Assembly (NCBI GenBank): GCA_013202335.1
Contig: JABMQR010000147.1
Location: 1-23,834, forward strand
Origin: Bacteroidota bacterium
GTDB taxonomy: Bacteria > Spirochaetota > Spirochaetia > JABMQR01
Direction: 5' to 3'
DNA length: 23,834 bases
The position numbers were made by a program, and so were the translations under genes. The notes under the pieces are model-generated. The model was not told where the DNA came from. It saw only the letters and a list, made by a program, of their open reading frames with translations, and did not search any database. Of the stretch, positions 1 to 6,577 are shown in pieces. Positions within the stretch are counted from its first letter, which is position 1. Each line of letters begins with the position of its first letter.

Positions 1-52
1 GAACTATGGTGAATTTTAATTCGTTGCTAAATGATCTTCTTTTCTTTGACAC
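1..52 (-). CDS. IS3-type transposase OrfA, N-terminal fragment (runs off window)
   Basis: Reading leftward from a GTG at 52-50, the frame gives VSKKRRSFSNELKFTIV and is open to the window edge. A basic start followed by 'RSFSxELKxxIV' is the usual opening of the helix-turn-helix OrfA protein of IS3-family transposases, which binds the element ends. A GGAG lies six bases before the GTG. Only 17 residues are visible, so the family call rests on this N-terminal pattern and on the neighbouring truncated integrase. It could also be another small HTH protein of the same type. Confidence 0.5.
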   Translation of the reverse strand, partial: MSKKRRSFSNELKFTIV

Positions 53-114
53 TTTTTTCTCCGTGCTTTTAGTATAACACCAAACTAAGATTGATGTCCT
101 AATTCACGGGTCCA
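1..114 (-). mobile_element. Probable end of an IS3-family insertion sequence
   Basis: The integrase-like frame to the right loses its expected sequence after about codon 40, where the minus strand reads TGGACCCGTGAATTAGGACA. From there to the OrfA start is a short non-coding stretch, as found at the left end of IS3-family elements. The exact tip (about 112-114) is inferred: ends beginning with TG are common in the family. The other end, the inverted repeat partner and any target duplication lie outside the window. Confidence 0.4.
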
Positions 115-236
115 TTATATGCCTTACCGGTAGAAATGTTTTTTCTCTTTCCATCAACTTTAACTTTGAAATAATAGTTAGCTGAAAGAACCTCTTCACC
201 TTGCTTGTTTTTCCATTTCCGTTTGTAAATTTCCAT
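99..236 (-). pseudogene. Truncated site-specific integrase, N-terminal piece
   Basis: An ATG at 236-234, preceded by AGGAAGGT, opens 45 codons ending at TAG 101-99. The residues (MEIYKRKWKNKQGEEVL, then YYFKVKVDGKRKNISTGK) match the N-terminal arm-binding region of phage and island tyrosine recombinases, in which 'W...G...YY...V.GKR...STG' is typical. The core-binding and catalytic domains are missing: the frame stops where the putative IS3-type end begins, so the gene appears interrupted by insertion. It lies 185 bases beyond the 3' end of tRNA-Leu, the usual place for an island integrase. The last few codons before the stop are probably IS sequence. Confidence 0.6.
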
Positions 237-296
237 AAGCTACCTTCCTATTACAGAGATTTTACACTTTTAATAAATGGAAGTAAAGCGGAATGC

Positions 297-327
297 GTCC
301 CAGTAAATAGACAAAAGGTGTCCCAGT
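297..327. repeat. Two direct copies of GTCCCAGT, 23 bases apart
   Basis: GTCCCAGT occurs at 297-304 and again at 320-327, between the integrase start and tRNA-Leu. Short direct repeats beside an integrase gene can be its arm-type binding sites. Paired repeats of this kind are also found in the ends of IS21-like elements. The sequence alone does not decide between these. Confidence 0.35.
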
Positions 328-354
328 TGGGCGTTTATGAGCGTGTTTTAGGCA

Positions 355-387
355 TAAAAAAAGCACTTCAAAATTTTTGAAATGCTT
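355..387 (-). terminator. Rho-independent terminator of tRNA-Leu
   Basis: On the minus strand, AAGCATTTCAAAA and TTTTGAAGTGCTT form a 13-bp stem with one G-U-type mismatch. The run of seven T residues follows directly (complement of 355-361). It lies 35 bases beyond the tRNA 3' end and fits termination of that transcript. The run of A on the other side means it would not work well on the plus strand. Confidence 0.7.
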
Positions 388-421
388 AATAATCATCATT
401 GTAGGCATCTTAAATGCCGTT

Positions 422-506
422 TACCGAAGACGAGACTTGAACTCGTACAGCTTATTCAGCCGGGGGATTTTAAGTCCCCTGTGTCTACCAATTCCACCAC
501 TTCGGC
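422..506 (-). tRNA. tRNA-Leu (anticodon UAA)
   Basis: The minus strand folds as a class II tRNA of 85 bases. The acceptor is GCCGAAG with CTTCGGT (a G-U at the first pair) and discriminator A. The anticodon stem GGGGA/TCCCC carries the loop CTTAAAA, with TAA at positions 34-36. A long variable arm CGGCTGAATAAGCTG follows, then T arm ACGAG-TTCAAGT-CTCGT. The D arm has GGTAGACAC as in leucine tRNAs. CCA is not encoded. An integrase remnant lies downstream of its 3' end, so it may be an integration target. Confidence 0.95.
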
Positions 507-537
507 TCAGAATAAAATATATATAATCTGAGGGGAT

Positions 538-566
538 ATAGTAACCATCTCCTTGAAATTGGTCAA
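538..566 (-). promoter_or_regulatory. Promoter of tRNA-Leu
   Basis: On the minus strand, TTGACC (566-561) is followed after exactly 17 bases by TACTAT (543-538), giving a start about 25 bases before the mature tRNA. TACTAT is also the -10 hexamer of the secA promoter proposed below. Confidence 0.6.
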
Positions 567-657
567 TAACTATGCATGAGATTCGTGCCCCTTCCATTGT
601 TGATTTAAGTAATATCAGCTAATTGCCAAAAGCGTATAAAATCTTTAACCTGAAAGC

Positions 658-1458
658 ATGATTGAACACACCGCTGTTGTCGGATTAATTGATTCACATT
701 TTCATTCTATGTATATGCAGAACAAGGGAATTACTATACAAAAACACTTTAGTAACCTTTTTTCAAACGGGTTTCTTGGTGGACTGGATATTGGGGTTGA
801 GCCGGGGGATACAGGCGGGCGAAAAGCCTTACTTAGGGAATTTCCCAAAATACGAATCGCATCCGGATTATATCCAGGTCTTGCCGCTGATATTGAAAAA
901 GGAACCCCACTGCCTGAGTTCCTTGAGGTTTTAGAAAATGATATTCGTGCCTGTTCCCCCTCTGCTATTGGGGAAATAGGACTTGATTGGTACTGGGATT
1001 ATGGTACAAGGAAAATTCAAAAAGACCTATTAACAGCCCAAATCAACCTTGCAAACTCTTACAATCTTCCCATTGTAATCCACAACAGAGAAGCCGATGA
1101 TGATCTTATTGCACTGCTTAAAAGCAATCCATGCAGTGCAGGAGGTATAATTCATTGTTTCTCTTCAAACTGGGAACTTGCAAAGAAAATATTGGATCTT
1201 AATTTCCTGATCTCTTTTGCCGGCAATATAACCTATAAAAAAAACCATGCCTTAAGATCTGCATTGGAAAAAACACCTTCAAACAGGCTCCTTTTAGAGA
1301 CAGACAGTCCTTACCTTTCGCCGGAGCCGCGCAGAGGAAAAGTAAACACACCTGAAAATATGCCTTATATCTATAATACAGCGGTATTAGTTCGTAAAGA
1401 GACACCTGAATCACTAATAAATCAGGTTAAAGAGAATTTTTTCACTATAATTCAATGA
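658..1458 (+). CDS. TatD-family metal-dependent hydrolase
   Basis: This is a 266-residue protein of the TatD family, TIM-barrel metal enzymes with DNase or other phosphohydrolase activity, acting in the cytoplasm. The family metal ligands are in order: H14-F-H16 near the N terminus, E106 in EIGLD, H142 in VIHNREAD, H166 in IIHCFS and D216 in LLETDSPYL. The length is normal for the family. The C-terminal 'SPEPRRGKVNTPENMPYI' segment is typical. The ATG at 658 lacks a strong Shine-Dalgarno sequence, but the first motif begins at residue 10, so little could be removed. It stands alone, divergent from tRNA-Leu and convergent with the membrane protein gene at 1487. The exact substrate cannot be told. 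Confidence 0.9.
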   Translation: MIEHTAVVGLIDSHFHSMYMQNKGITIQKHFSNLFSNGFLGGLDIGVEPGDTGGRKALLREFPKIRIASGLYPGLAADIEKGTPLPEFLEVLENDIRACSPSAIGEIGLDWYWDYGTRKIQKDLLTAQINLANSYNLPIVIHNREADDDLIALLKSNPCSAGGIIHCFSSNWELAKKILDLNFLISFAGNITYKKNHALRSALEKTPSNRLLLETDSPYLSPEPRRGKVNTPENMPYIYNTAVLVRKETPESLINQVKENFFTIIQ

Positions 1459-1486
1459 TTAAAAATTTTTATTTGTTCCACTTGCT

Positions 1487-2011
1487 TTAGCGTAAAAGCC
1501 CTGCCCCAACCCGGATTCTTGGTCTTGCAATACCAAAGCTCAACGGACCGAAACTTACATCAATTTCTGCCTCAGCAAAAATCTGGAGGGGATATAGATT
1601 AAAAGCAGTACCAAAGGTGAGATGAAAAAGTGAATCCTCAGCCAGACTAGAGTAAGTGCCAATCCCAGGCATTATGTAAATACTTGTTCCTGGACCTGCA
1701 TAAAAAGTCATGTCTCCATAGAACAATGAAGCCTGAATTAAGCCATAACCAGTTATTATAAACATATTTCCTGCAGTATTGTGATAATTTCGAGTATTTG
1801 TTGGAAGATAATCTGCAGAAAGTTTCGCCCCAAAAACACCTCGTCCACCAAGAATCCTCAAATCCAGACCACCATTAACCTGATATACGGATAATTGATC
1901 CGGCTCAATCCCCACATGCAGAGATGTAGAATAATCTGCTGCTGCAGCACTAAATAGTACACCTACCAATATGAATACAAAAACTATGAGCTTTTTTGGT
2001 GAATGAACCAT
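1487..2011 (-). CDS. Exported protein, probable small outer-membrane beta-barrel
   Basis: The product has 174 residues. Residues 1-25 form a signal peptide: basic VHSPKK, a hydrophobic run, then SAAAAD with likely cleavage before the Asp. The rest alternates short hydrophobic and polar stretches with many Gly, Tyr and Phe residues, and ends GIARPRIRVGAGLLR, as in small outer-membrane barrels. No named family is recognised. The ATG follows AAGGAG with seven bases between. That AAGGAG overlaps the stop codon of the lipoprotein gene upstream (11-base gap), so the two are surely co-transcribed and may be translationally coupled. Confidence 0.65.
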   Translation of the reverse strand: MVHSPKKLIVFVFILVGVLFSAAAADYSTSLHVGIEPDQLSVYQVNGGLDLRILGGRGVFGAKLSADYLPTNTRNYHNTAGNMFIITGYGLIQASLFYGDMTFYAGPGTSIYIMPGIGTYSSLAEDSLFHLTFGTAFNLYPLQIFAEAEIDVSFGPLSFGIARPRIRVGAGLLR

Positions 2012-2022
2012 TATATGTCTCC

Positions 2023-3003
2023 TTACTGAATTACGATAAAATCCATTTGTCCGGGAATAATCATTACGTTTTCTGTTACAGCATCGTTCTCATTCTCATT
2101 ATTCTCAGGAATTGAAATTTTCTGAATCTTTTCAAACACTCTCTCGAATACGACAGGAAGATTCTCCGTAATCGTACCAAAGCTTTCATCATTTTTTTCA
2201 ATTATCCACTCTGCATACTCACAAATTACAAACAAACCCAACTCTCTGGCCAGTTTTATTATATCTGCTGTTTTTGCGCCTGCATAGACACCTAAAACTG
2301 ATTTATCAGCAATACTCACACTTGCTGAATCCAAAATTTCGCGCAATTCTGTTACTGAAGCTGTTTTAGATATGGTGAATATTTCTGACGCCTCAGCACC
2401 CGAATCCCCCGCCCCCTGCGAAAACGACAAGGCATTGGATTCTCCTTTTTTATCATTTCCGATGTATATGAATGCAGTACCCTTAGAAGTATAGGTTCCT
2501 CCAAAGAGACCGGCATCGTACCATCCCTGTGTACTGTCACGTATAATTCTATAATAATTATCATCCAGAGCATCTGTTTCAGAAACCCAAAATACTATTT
2601 GTTCAACAGGAATCTCCCTTATAATTGATATTACCGTGTCTTCTGCGTTGCCTTCTGCAGCATCACCTGAAACTACTAAATTGGATAGCATAGGTGATAG
2701 TATAATCTGGCTACCATTCATCAGTGCTTTTTCAAGTTTAGGATCAATTTTAACGGTTGAACCTTCTACAGTAGTTGTTATTGAATCATATTCAAGAAAG
2801 GCCAATGAGTAGTTATATGATGCAGCTATATCACGTATTTCTTTTTTTACCTCTTTATCAGTAAGGAACAAGTTTGCAAAAACAGGATCTGCAATAAAAA
2901 CAATTTTTTCGGAGGAACATGCAATACTTGAAAGTAAAATATACGTTACAAGAATACCTAAAAGTGTATCGATTAATTTATTAAAATAATTTCTACGTTT
3001 CAC
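2023..3003 (-). CDS. Lipoprotein of unknown function, periplasmic-binding-protein-like
   Basis: This is a 326-residue protein starting at GTG 3003-3001. Residues 10-28 are hydrophobic and lead to SSIAC-SS, a relaxed spirochaete-type lipobox with Cys29 as the lipidated residue. The mature part alternates beta and alpha segments (KIVFIADPVFAN, QIILSPMLSN, KSVLGVYAGAKTADIIKLA), as in two-lobed periplasmic binding proteins or LacI-type folds, so a ligand-binding role is possible. No specific family is recognised. No Shine-Dalgarno sequence precedes the GTG and the next in-frame Met would remove the lipobox, so this start is kept. It is in an operon with the barrel protein downstream, suggesting a shared envelope function. 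Confidence 0.6.
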   Translation of the reverse strand: MKRRNYFNKLIDTLLGILVTYILLSSIACSSEKIVFIADPVFANLFLTDKEVKKEIRDIAASYNYSLAFLEYDSITTTVEGSTVKIDPKLEKALMNGSQIILSPMLSNLVVSGDAAEGNAEDTVISIIREIPVEQIVFWVSETDALDDNYYRIIRDSTQGWYDAGLFGGTYTSKGTAFIYIGNDKKGESNALSFSQGAGDSGAEASEIFTISKTASVTELREILDSASVSIADKSVLGVYAGAKTADIIKLARELGLFVICEYAEWIIEKNDESFGTITENLPVVFERVFEKIQKISIPENNENENDAVTENVMIIPGQMDFIVIQ

Positions 3004-3108
3004 GATTTGAGTCTATCAATCTGAGGCATGGTGGTCAATGTCACCCATTCAAACAAAACAGCAGTGATAATTAAGTTCCGACTTGACCAACAGGGGGGAA
3101 TACAGTAA

Positions 3109-3126
3109 GTTCAATTTATATTGAAC
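3109..3126. promoter_or_regulatory. 18-bp perfect palindrome upstream of the aldolase gene
   Basis: GTTCAAT-TTAT-ATTGAAC has perfect 7-base arms about 135 bases before the aldolase start. A possible -35 TTGACC lies just upstream (3083-3088) and a TACTAT sits just downstream (3131-3136). It could be an operator for a dimeric repressor. No protein partner is identified. Confidence 0.4.
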
Positions 3127-3170
3127 CATTTACTATTTAAACCAGAGAGACGTTTTTCACCTGTTTAGGG

Positions 3171-3199
3171 TTAATAGATTGCTATTAGCAACCTATTAA
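3171..3199. promoter_or_regulatory. 29-bp near-perfect palindrome in the aldolase leader
   Basis: The left half is TTAATAG-A-TTGCTA and the right half TAGCAA-C-CTATTAA, around a central T, so 13 of 14 positions pair. It ends 58 bases before the aldolase ATG. It has no following T run and is therefore not a normal terminator. Seven bases on is another perfect palindrome, TTCAGCTGAA (3206-3215). It may be an operator or an RNA hairpin in the 5' leader. Confidence 0.45.
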
Positions 3200-3257
3200 T
3201 GCTGCTTCAGCTGAACTGAGAAAACGCTTTGGAAACAAAATTTACAAGGGGTATGTA

Positions 3258-4250
3258 ATGACATCCTACAAAGAATTAGGACTCGTAAACACAATTGAAA
3301 TGTTTAAAAAAGCAATTAAAGGCGGCTATGCTGTCCCTGCTTACAACTTCAACAATATGGAGCAGCTTCAGGCAATTATACAAGCTTGTGTTGAAACAAA
3401 ATCTCCAGTAATCCTTCAGGTATCAAAAGGTGCCAGAGATTACGCCAATATCAACCTTTTAAGGAATATGGCACGGGGTGCTGTTGAGTACGCGAAAGAA
3501 TTGGGTTATGAAATTCCAATTACACTGCATCTGGATCATGGTGATACTTTTGAAACCTGTAAGGAATGTATTGATAACGGTTTTTCTTCAGTTATGATTG
3601 ATGGCTCTCACCACTCATATGATGATAATGTTGCTTTAACAACAAAAGTAGTTGAATATGCGCACAAGTATGGGGTTACTGTTGAGGGAGAACTGGGTGT
3701 TCTTGCAGGAATCGAAGATGATGTGGTTGCTGAAGAATCCACCTACACCAGACCTGAAGAGGTTGAAGATTTTGTATCTAAAACTGGGGTTGATTCACTG
3801 GCAATCTCTATTGGAACAAGTCATGGAGCAAACAAATTCAAACCGGAACAATGTACAAAAAATGAAAAAGGCGTCTTGATTCCACCTCCTCTGAGATTTG
3901 ATATACTTGAAGAGATAGAAAACAGGCTCCCAGGTTTCCCCATAGTACTGCATGGTTCATCTTCAGTTCCTATGGAATACGTTAAAACAATTGTACAATA
4001 TGGTGGAACACTAAAAGATTCAGTAGGTATTCCGGAAGAACAGTTAAGAAAAGCAGCTAAACTTGCAGTATGTAAAATAAATATTGATTCAGACGGCAGA
4101 TTGGCTATGACAGCATCTATTAGAGAAACTATGGCCAAAAATCCAGGCGAATTTGATCCAAGAAAATATCTTGGACCGGCAAGAGCTGAACTTAAAAAAA
4201 TGTATGGAAGAAAAAATATTGAGGTATTAGGTTCTGCGGGAAATGCATAA
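3258..4250 (+). CDS. fba: Class II fructose-bisphosphate aldolase
   Basis: The 330-residue enzyme cleaves fructose 1,6-bisphosphate to glyceraldehyde 3-phosphate and dihydroxyacetone phosphate (glycolysis and gluconeogenesis, cytoplasm). The zinc-dependent class II signature is present: HLDHGD with catalytic Asp93 and zinc ligand His94, VEGELG around residues 142-147, and zinc ligands His189 in GTSHG and His232 in VLHGSSS. The NIDSDGR phosphate-binding loop follows near residue 275. The length matches the class IIB enzymes of treponemes. AAGGGG precedes the ATG by seven bases. The gene stands alone, with its own palindrome-rich upstream region and a hairpin after the stop. A tagatose-bisphosphate aldolase is a less likely alternative. 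Confidence 0.95.
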   Translation: MTSYKELGLVNTIEMFKKAIKGGYAVPAYNFNNMEQLQAIIQACVETKSPVILQVSKGARDYANINLLRNMARGAVEYAKELGYEIPITLHLDHGDTFETCKECIDNGFSSVMIDGSHHSYDDNVALTTKVVEYAHKYGVTVEGELGVLAGIEDDVVAEESTYTRPEEVEDFVSKTGVDSLAISIGTSHGANKFKPEQCTKNEKGVLIPPPLRFDILEEIENRLPGFPIVLHGSSSVPMEYVKTIVQYGGTLKDSVGIPEEQLRKAAKLAVCKINIDSDGRLAMTASIRETMAKNPGEFDPRKYLGPARAELKKMYGRKNIEVLGSAGNA

Positions 4251-4264
4251 TAATTAAGATGGAG

Positions 4265-4287
4265 GCAGTTGGGAAACCGACTGCTTT
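4265..4287 (+). terminator. Hairpin after the aldolase gene, probable terminator
   Basis: GCAGTTGG and CCGACTGC pair (one G-U) around a GAAA tetraloop, followed by TTTC. The U tract is short, so termination may be partial. A longer T run occurs 30 bases further on. Confidence 0.45.
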
Positions 4288-4330
4288 CAAAACTTTCACT
4301 ACTTTGAGTTTAATTTTTTAATCGTAATTT

Positions 4331-4385
4331 GACTATTATTATTTAAATCCCATTAATAGTCTTAAAAAGCTATTTTTAAATAGCT
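4331..4385. terminator. Two AT-rich hairpins between fba and infC
   Basis: GACTATTA/TAATAGTC (4331-4361) is a perfect 8-bp stem with a 15-base loop. AGCTATTT/AAATAGCT (4368-4385) is a second perfect stem, with A residues before it and CTTT after it. They lie upstream of the infC promoter, so they are either a read-through barrier or protein-binding sites. The second could terminate on either strand. Confidence 0.35.
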
Positions 4386-4403
4386 CTTTAGCAGTTAATA
4401 CCT

Positions 4404-4442
4404 TTGACTCATAATGCTCTTCATGATATATTTTGCTATAAT
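4404..4442 (+). promoter_or_regulatory. Overlapping promoters of the infC-rpmI-rplT operon
   Basis: TTGACT (4404-4409), 17 bases, then TATATT (4427-4432) forms one promoter. Just after it TGCTATAAT (4434-4442) is a perfect extended -10 element. Either would give a 90-100 base leader before the infC start. That leader holds a stem made from ACTCATACT and AGTACTGAGT (about 4458-4479). Confidence 0.55.
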
Positions 4443-4538
4443 TTAACTGAGATTCAGACTCATACTTATAGTACTGAGTAAAATTTCTATTATTTGTTTT
4501 ATTATGATGTTTTGAATAGAAAAACAGTAGGAGGAATA

Positions 4539-5075
4539 TTGGCTCCAAAAAAACAGAGGATTAATAATCAAATCCGAATACCTGAGGTTCGGCTGATTGA
4601 TGATAAAGGTGAGCAACGGGGTGTTGTCCCAATACAAGAAGCACTGACCATTGCCGCTGATGCCGGGCTTGATCTGGTTGAAGTATCACCAAACGCGAAC
4701 CCACCAGTTTGTAAAATTCTTGATTTCGGAAAATATAAGTACGAGCAGGAAAAAAAGATGCGGGAAGCAAAGAAAAACCAGACACAGATAAAGCTTAAAG
4801 AGATCCGCATGCAGCCCAAAATAGAGAAGCATGATTTGCAGTTTAAGACAAAACATGTTATAGAGTTTTTGTCTGAAGGGAATAAAGTAAAAGTAACTAT
4901 CCGTTTTCGCGGTCGTGAACTGGCACATACTGAATTAGGTCGTGTAGTACTGGATAAGGTACTTGTACTTTTGGATGAAAATGAGATAGGTTATGCACTT
5001 GACAGGAATCCGGTAATGGAAGGACGATTTATGTCCATGATTGTCAGCCCTGCAAAAAATACTAAAAAGCACTAA
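4539..5075 (+). CDS. infC: Translation initiation factor IF-3 (TTG start)
   Basis: IF-3 binds the 30S subunit, prevents premature 50S joining and proofreads start-codon choice. From the TTG at 4539 the protein is [20 protein letters not shown] and so on, 178 residues, close to the usual ~180. Visible family signs are the N-terminal RINNQIR...VRLI block, the lysine-rich inter-domain linker ([20 protein letters not shown]), and the C-domain [18 protein letters not shown] and [10 protein letters not shown] blocks. A strong AGGAGG lies four bases before the TTG. A longer frame from 4494 would place this AGGAGG inside the gene and add residues absent from the family. A non-AUG start is typical of infC and allows IF-3 to repress its own synthesis. 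It heads an operon with rpmI and rplT. Confidence 0.93.
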   Translation: MAPKKQRINNQIRIPEVRLIDDKGEQRGVVPIQEALTIAADAGLDLVEVSPNANPPVCKILDFGKYKYEQEKKMREAKKNQTQIKLKEIRMQPKIEKHDLQFKTKHVIEFLSEGNKVKVTIRFRGRELAHTELGRVVLDKVLVLLDENEIGYALDRNPVMEGRFMSMIVSPAKNTKKH

Positions 5076-5086
5076 CCGCTTTTCAA

Positions 5087-5188
5087 GATAGTAAATAGTA
5101 AACTACTATCATTATTGTGTTAATTCATGCCGCTGTAGGCGGTAATATATATGTTGTTCCAGGGGGAATTCTTGTTCCCTGAGAACGC
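5087..5188 (+). promoter_or_regulatory. Structured infC-rpmI intergenic leader, possible L20 binding region
   Basis: Three stems follow each other in the 130-base gap. GATAGTA/TACTATC spans 5087-5110, CCGC/GCGG spans 5130-5142, and an imperfect long stem from GTTCCAGGGG to TTCCCTGAGAAC spans about 5156-5186. In several bacteria L20 represses rpmI-rplT by binding an RNA structure in this position. That role here is inferred from position only. Confidence 0.4.
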
Positions 5189-5205
5189 AGAAGGAAAGGT
5201 AATTT

Positions 5206-5406
5206 ATGCCAAAAATGAAAACAAGAAAATCAGCTGCTAAACGGTACAAGGTAACAAGCTCCGGTAAGGTAATGTACAAAAAGCAGGGAACCAGACACAT
5301 TCTGACCAAGAAAACAACAAAACGGAAAAGAAACCTGAGACACTCAGGTGTGTTAAGTGACCCTGAAACAAAAAAAGCAAAAATTTTGCTGCCTTACAAG
5401 TTTTAA
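5206..5406 (+). CDS. rpmI: 50S ribosomal protein L35
   Basis: This 66-residue, highly basic protein opens with [20 protein letters not shown], the standard bL35 start. It continues with KKQGTRHIL and RKRNLRH and has the normal length. GAAGGAAAGG lies seven to eight bases before the ATG. It sits between infC and rplT in the classic order, 17 bases before rplT. Confidence 0.97.
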   Translation: MPKMKTRKSAAKRYKVTSSGKVMYKKQGTRHILTKKTTKRKRNLRHSGVLSDPETKKAKILLPYKF

Positions 5407-5423
5407 ATTAAAGGAGATACAAA

Positions 5424-5783
5424 ATGCCTCGAGCAGTAGACGGAACAAGACGAAAAGATAGAAGAAAAAAGATATTAAAAGAAGCTAAAGGTTTTTATGG
5501 AAGACGAAGTACTAACTTTCGTACAGCAAAAGATGCTGTAACAAAAGCCGGACAATATGCTTATCGCGACAGAAAAAGAAAAAAGAGAGATTTTAGACGA
5601 TTATGGATTACAAGAATCTCTGCATCTGTACAATCTGAAGGTTTAAACTATTCACAGTTCATGTATGGTTTAAAAAAATTAAATATTGAAATTAACAGAA
5701 AAGCTCTTTCAAATATGGCTATTGAAGACAAAGCTGCCTTCTCAGCAATAATTGTACAGACAAAAAAAGCTTTAGAGGTATAA
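5424..5783 (+). CDS. rplT: 50S ribosomal protein L20
   Basis: This 119-residue protein of the large subunit is needed early in 50S assembly and in some bacteria is the repressor of its own operon. The family blocks are clear: [41 protein letters not shown] and [19 protein letters not shown] precedes the ATG. Its TAA is one base before the GTG of the next gene, so the division protein genes downstream are probably co-transcribed and translationally coupled to it. Confidence 0.97.
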   Translation: MPRAVDGTRRKDRRKKILKEAKGFYGRRSTNFRTAKDAVTKAGQYAYRDRKRKKRDFRRLWITRISASVQSEGLNYSQFMYGLKKLNIEINRKALSNMAIEDKAAFSAIIVQTKKALEV

Positions 5784-5784
5784 C

Positions 5785-6183
5785 GTGTTGACATTAGATA
5801 AGGTTCAGCTGCTTGAGGAAAGAATTAAGAAGGCTGTAACACTTATCCAGAAACTGCGTGATGAAAACGCTTCTCTGCGTGAAGAACTTGAAATGCTGAA
5901 AATGCACAACGATGAGTTGAAAGATTTTGCCAAAAGTCTTGGTAATGATACAAAACTTATTGAAGAAACCATTACAAATGCATTAGAAAATCTGAACGAA
6001 GCTGGTGAAGAGGTAACGGATGTTGATCATCCTTCATTCGTTACCAATGCCGAATATGAAGAAGCAGATATATTTATTTCGCATGATGGTGCTACAATTG
6101 AGGATATAGAACTTCCTGAAGATGATCCTGTCGATGATATGATCATCAATCTTGGACCAGAAGAAGATATCCCCCTCTATTAA
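5785..6183 (+). CDS. Coiled-coil protein, probable ZapB-like cell-division protein
   Basis: The product has 132 residues. Residues 5-70 form a heptad-rich coiled coil (LLEERIKKAVTLIQKLRDEN, then LREELEMLKMHNDELKDFAK) like ZapB, which bundles and links the Z ring to other division factors. The C-terminal half is very acidic and ends EDDPVDDMIINLGPEEDIP. This tail is not part of the short E. coli ZapB. The start is GTG 5785, or TTG one codon later, directly after the rplT stop. zapA begins 27 bases after its TAA. The assignment rests on the coiled coil and the zapA neighbour, so the family name is not certain. Confidence 0.65.
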   Translation: MLTLDKVQLLEERIKKAVTLIQKLRDENASLREELEMLKMHNDELKDFAKSLGNDTKLIEETITNALENLNEAGEEVTDVDHPSFVTNAEYEEADIFISHDGATIEDIELPEDDPVDDMIINLGPEEDIPLY

Positions 6184-6210
6184 TTGACACAGCACCCGGG
6201 GGAGCCCGGC

Positions 6211-6516
6211 ATGGATGAGCACATATTAAAAGTTACTGTTCTTGGAAGGAAGTTATCTGTAAGAACCGATGCTACTCCAGAGGAGTTTGCACAAACAATC
6301 AAGTTGCTTGAAGAAAAAGCAGAAAATCTTCGAAAAGCTTCCCTTGTAACTGATAACACTACTCTTAGTATTTTACTCAATCTCATTCTTGTCGATGAAC
6401 TTAGAAAAACAACTGCCGAGCTTAATTCAATTAAACAAGTGGAAATGGTTGAATCTGAAAAAGCCGAACAGCTAACTTCTGATTTAATTAAGTTAATCAG
6501 TGATCAAATAGATTGA
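6211..6516 (+). CDS. zapA: Cell-division protein ZapA
   Basis: This 101-residue protein promotes FtsZ filament bundling at midcell. It has the ZapA pattern: an N-terminal beta hairpin (ILKVTVLGRKLSVRTDATPEE), a helix beginning AQTIKLLEEKAENL, and a long C-terminal coiled coil from TLSILLNLILVDELRK onward. The ATG at 6211 follows GGGGGAG by seven bases. A TTG at 6184, just after the previous stop, has no such site and would add an unrelated nine-residue head. The 6S RNA gene follows within 65 bases, as in many other bacteria. Confidence 0.88.
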   Translation: MDEHILKVTVLGRKLSVRTDATPEEFAQTIKLLEEKAENLRKASLVTDNTTLSILLNLILVDELRKTTAELNSIKQVEMVESEKAEQLTSDLIKLISDQID

Positions 6517-6577
6517 GGATTTAATCTTCAGTCATTACGAAAAATGTAAAATAGAATGAGTCTTAAGCAAAACATTA

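Noticed and set aside
3029..3109. A 26-codon frame beginning MVVNVTHSNK upstream of fba
   Set aside because: It overlaps the putative -35 and has no usable Shine-Dalgarno spacing; the peptide is not recognisable.
4494..4538. An N-terminal extension of IF-3 from TTG 4494
   Set aside because: The AGGAGG at 4529-4534 would be inside the gene and the added residues do not match the family start, which begins at TTG 4539.
6184..6210. A TTG start of ZapA directly after the previous stop
   Set aside because: There is no ribosome-binding site before it, whereas GGGGGAG stands seven bases before ATG 6211, where the family sequence begins.
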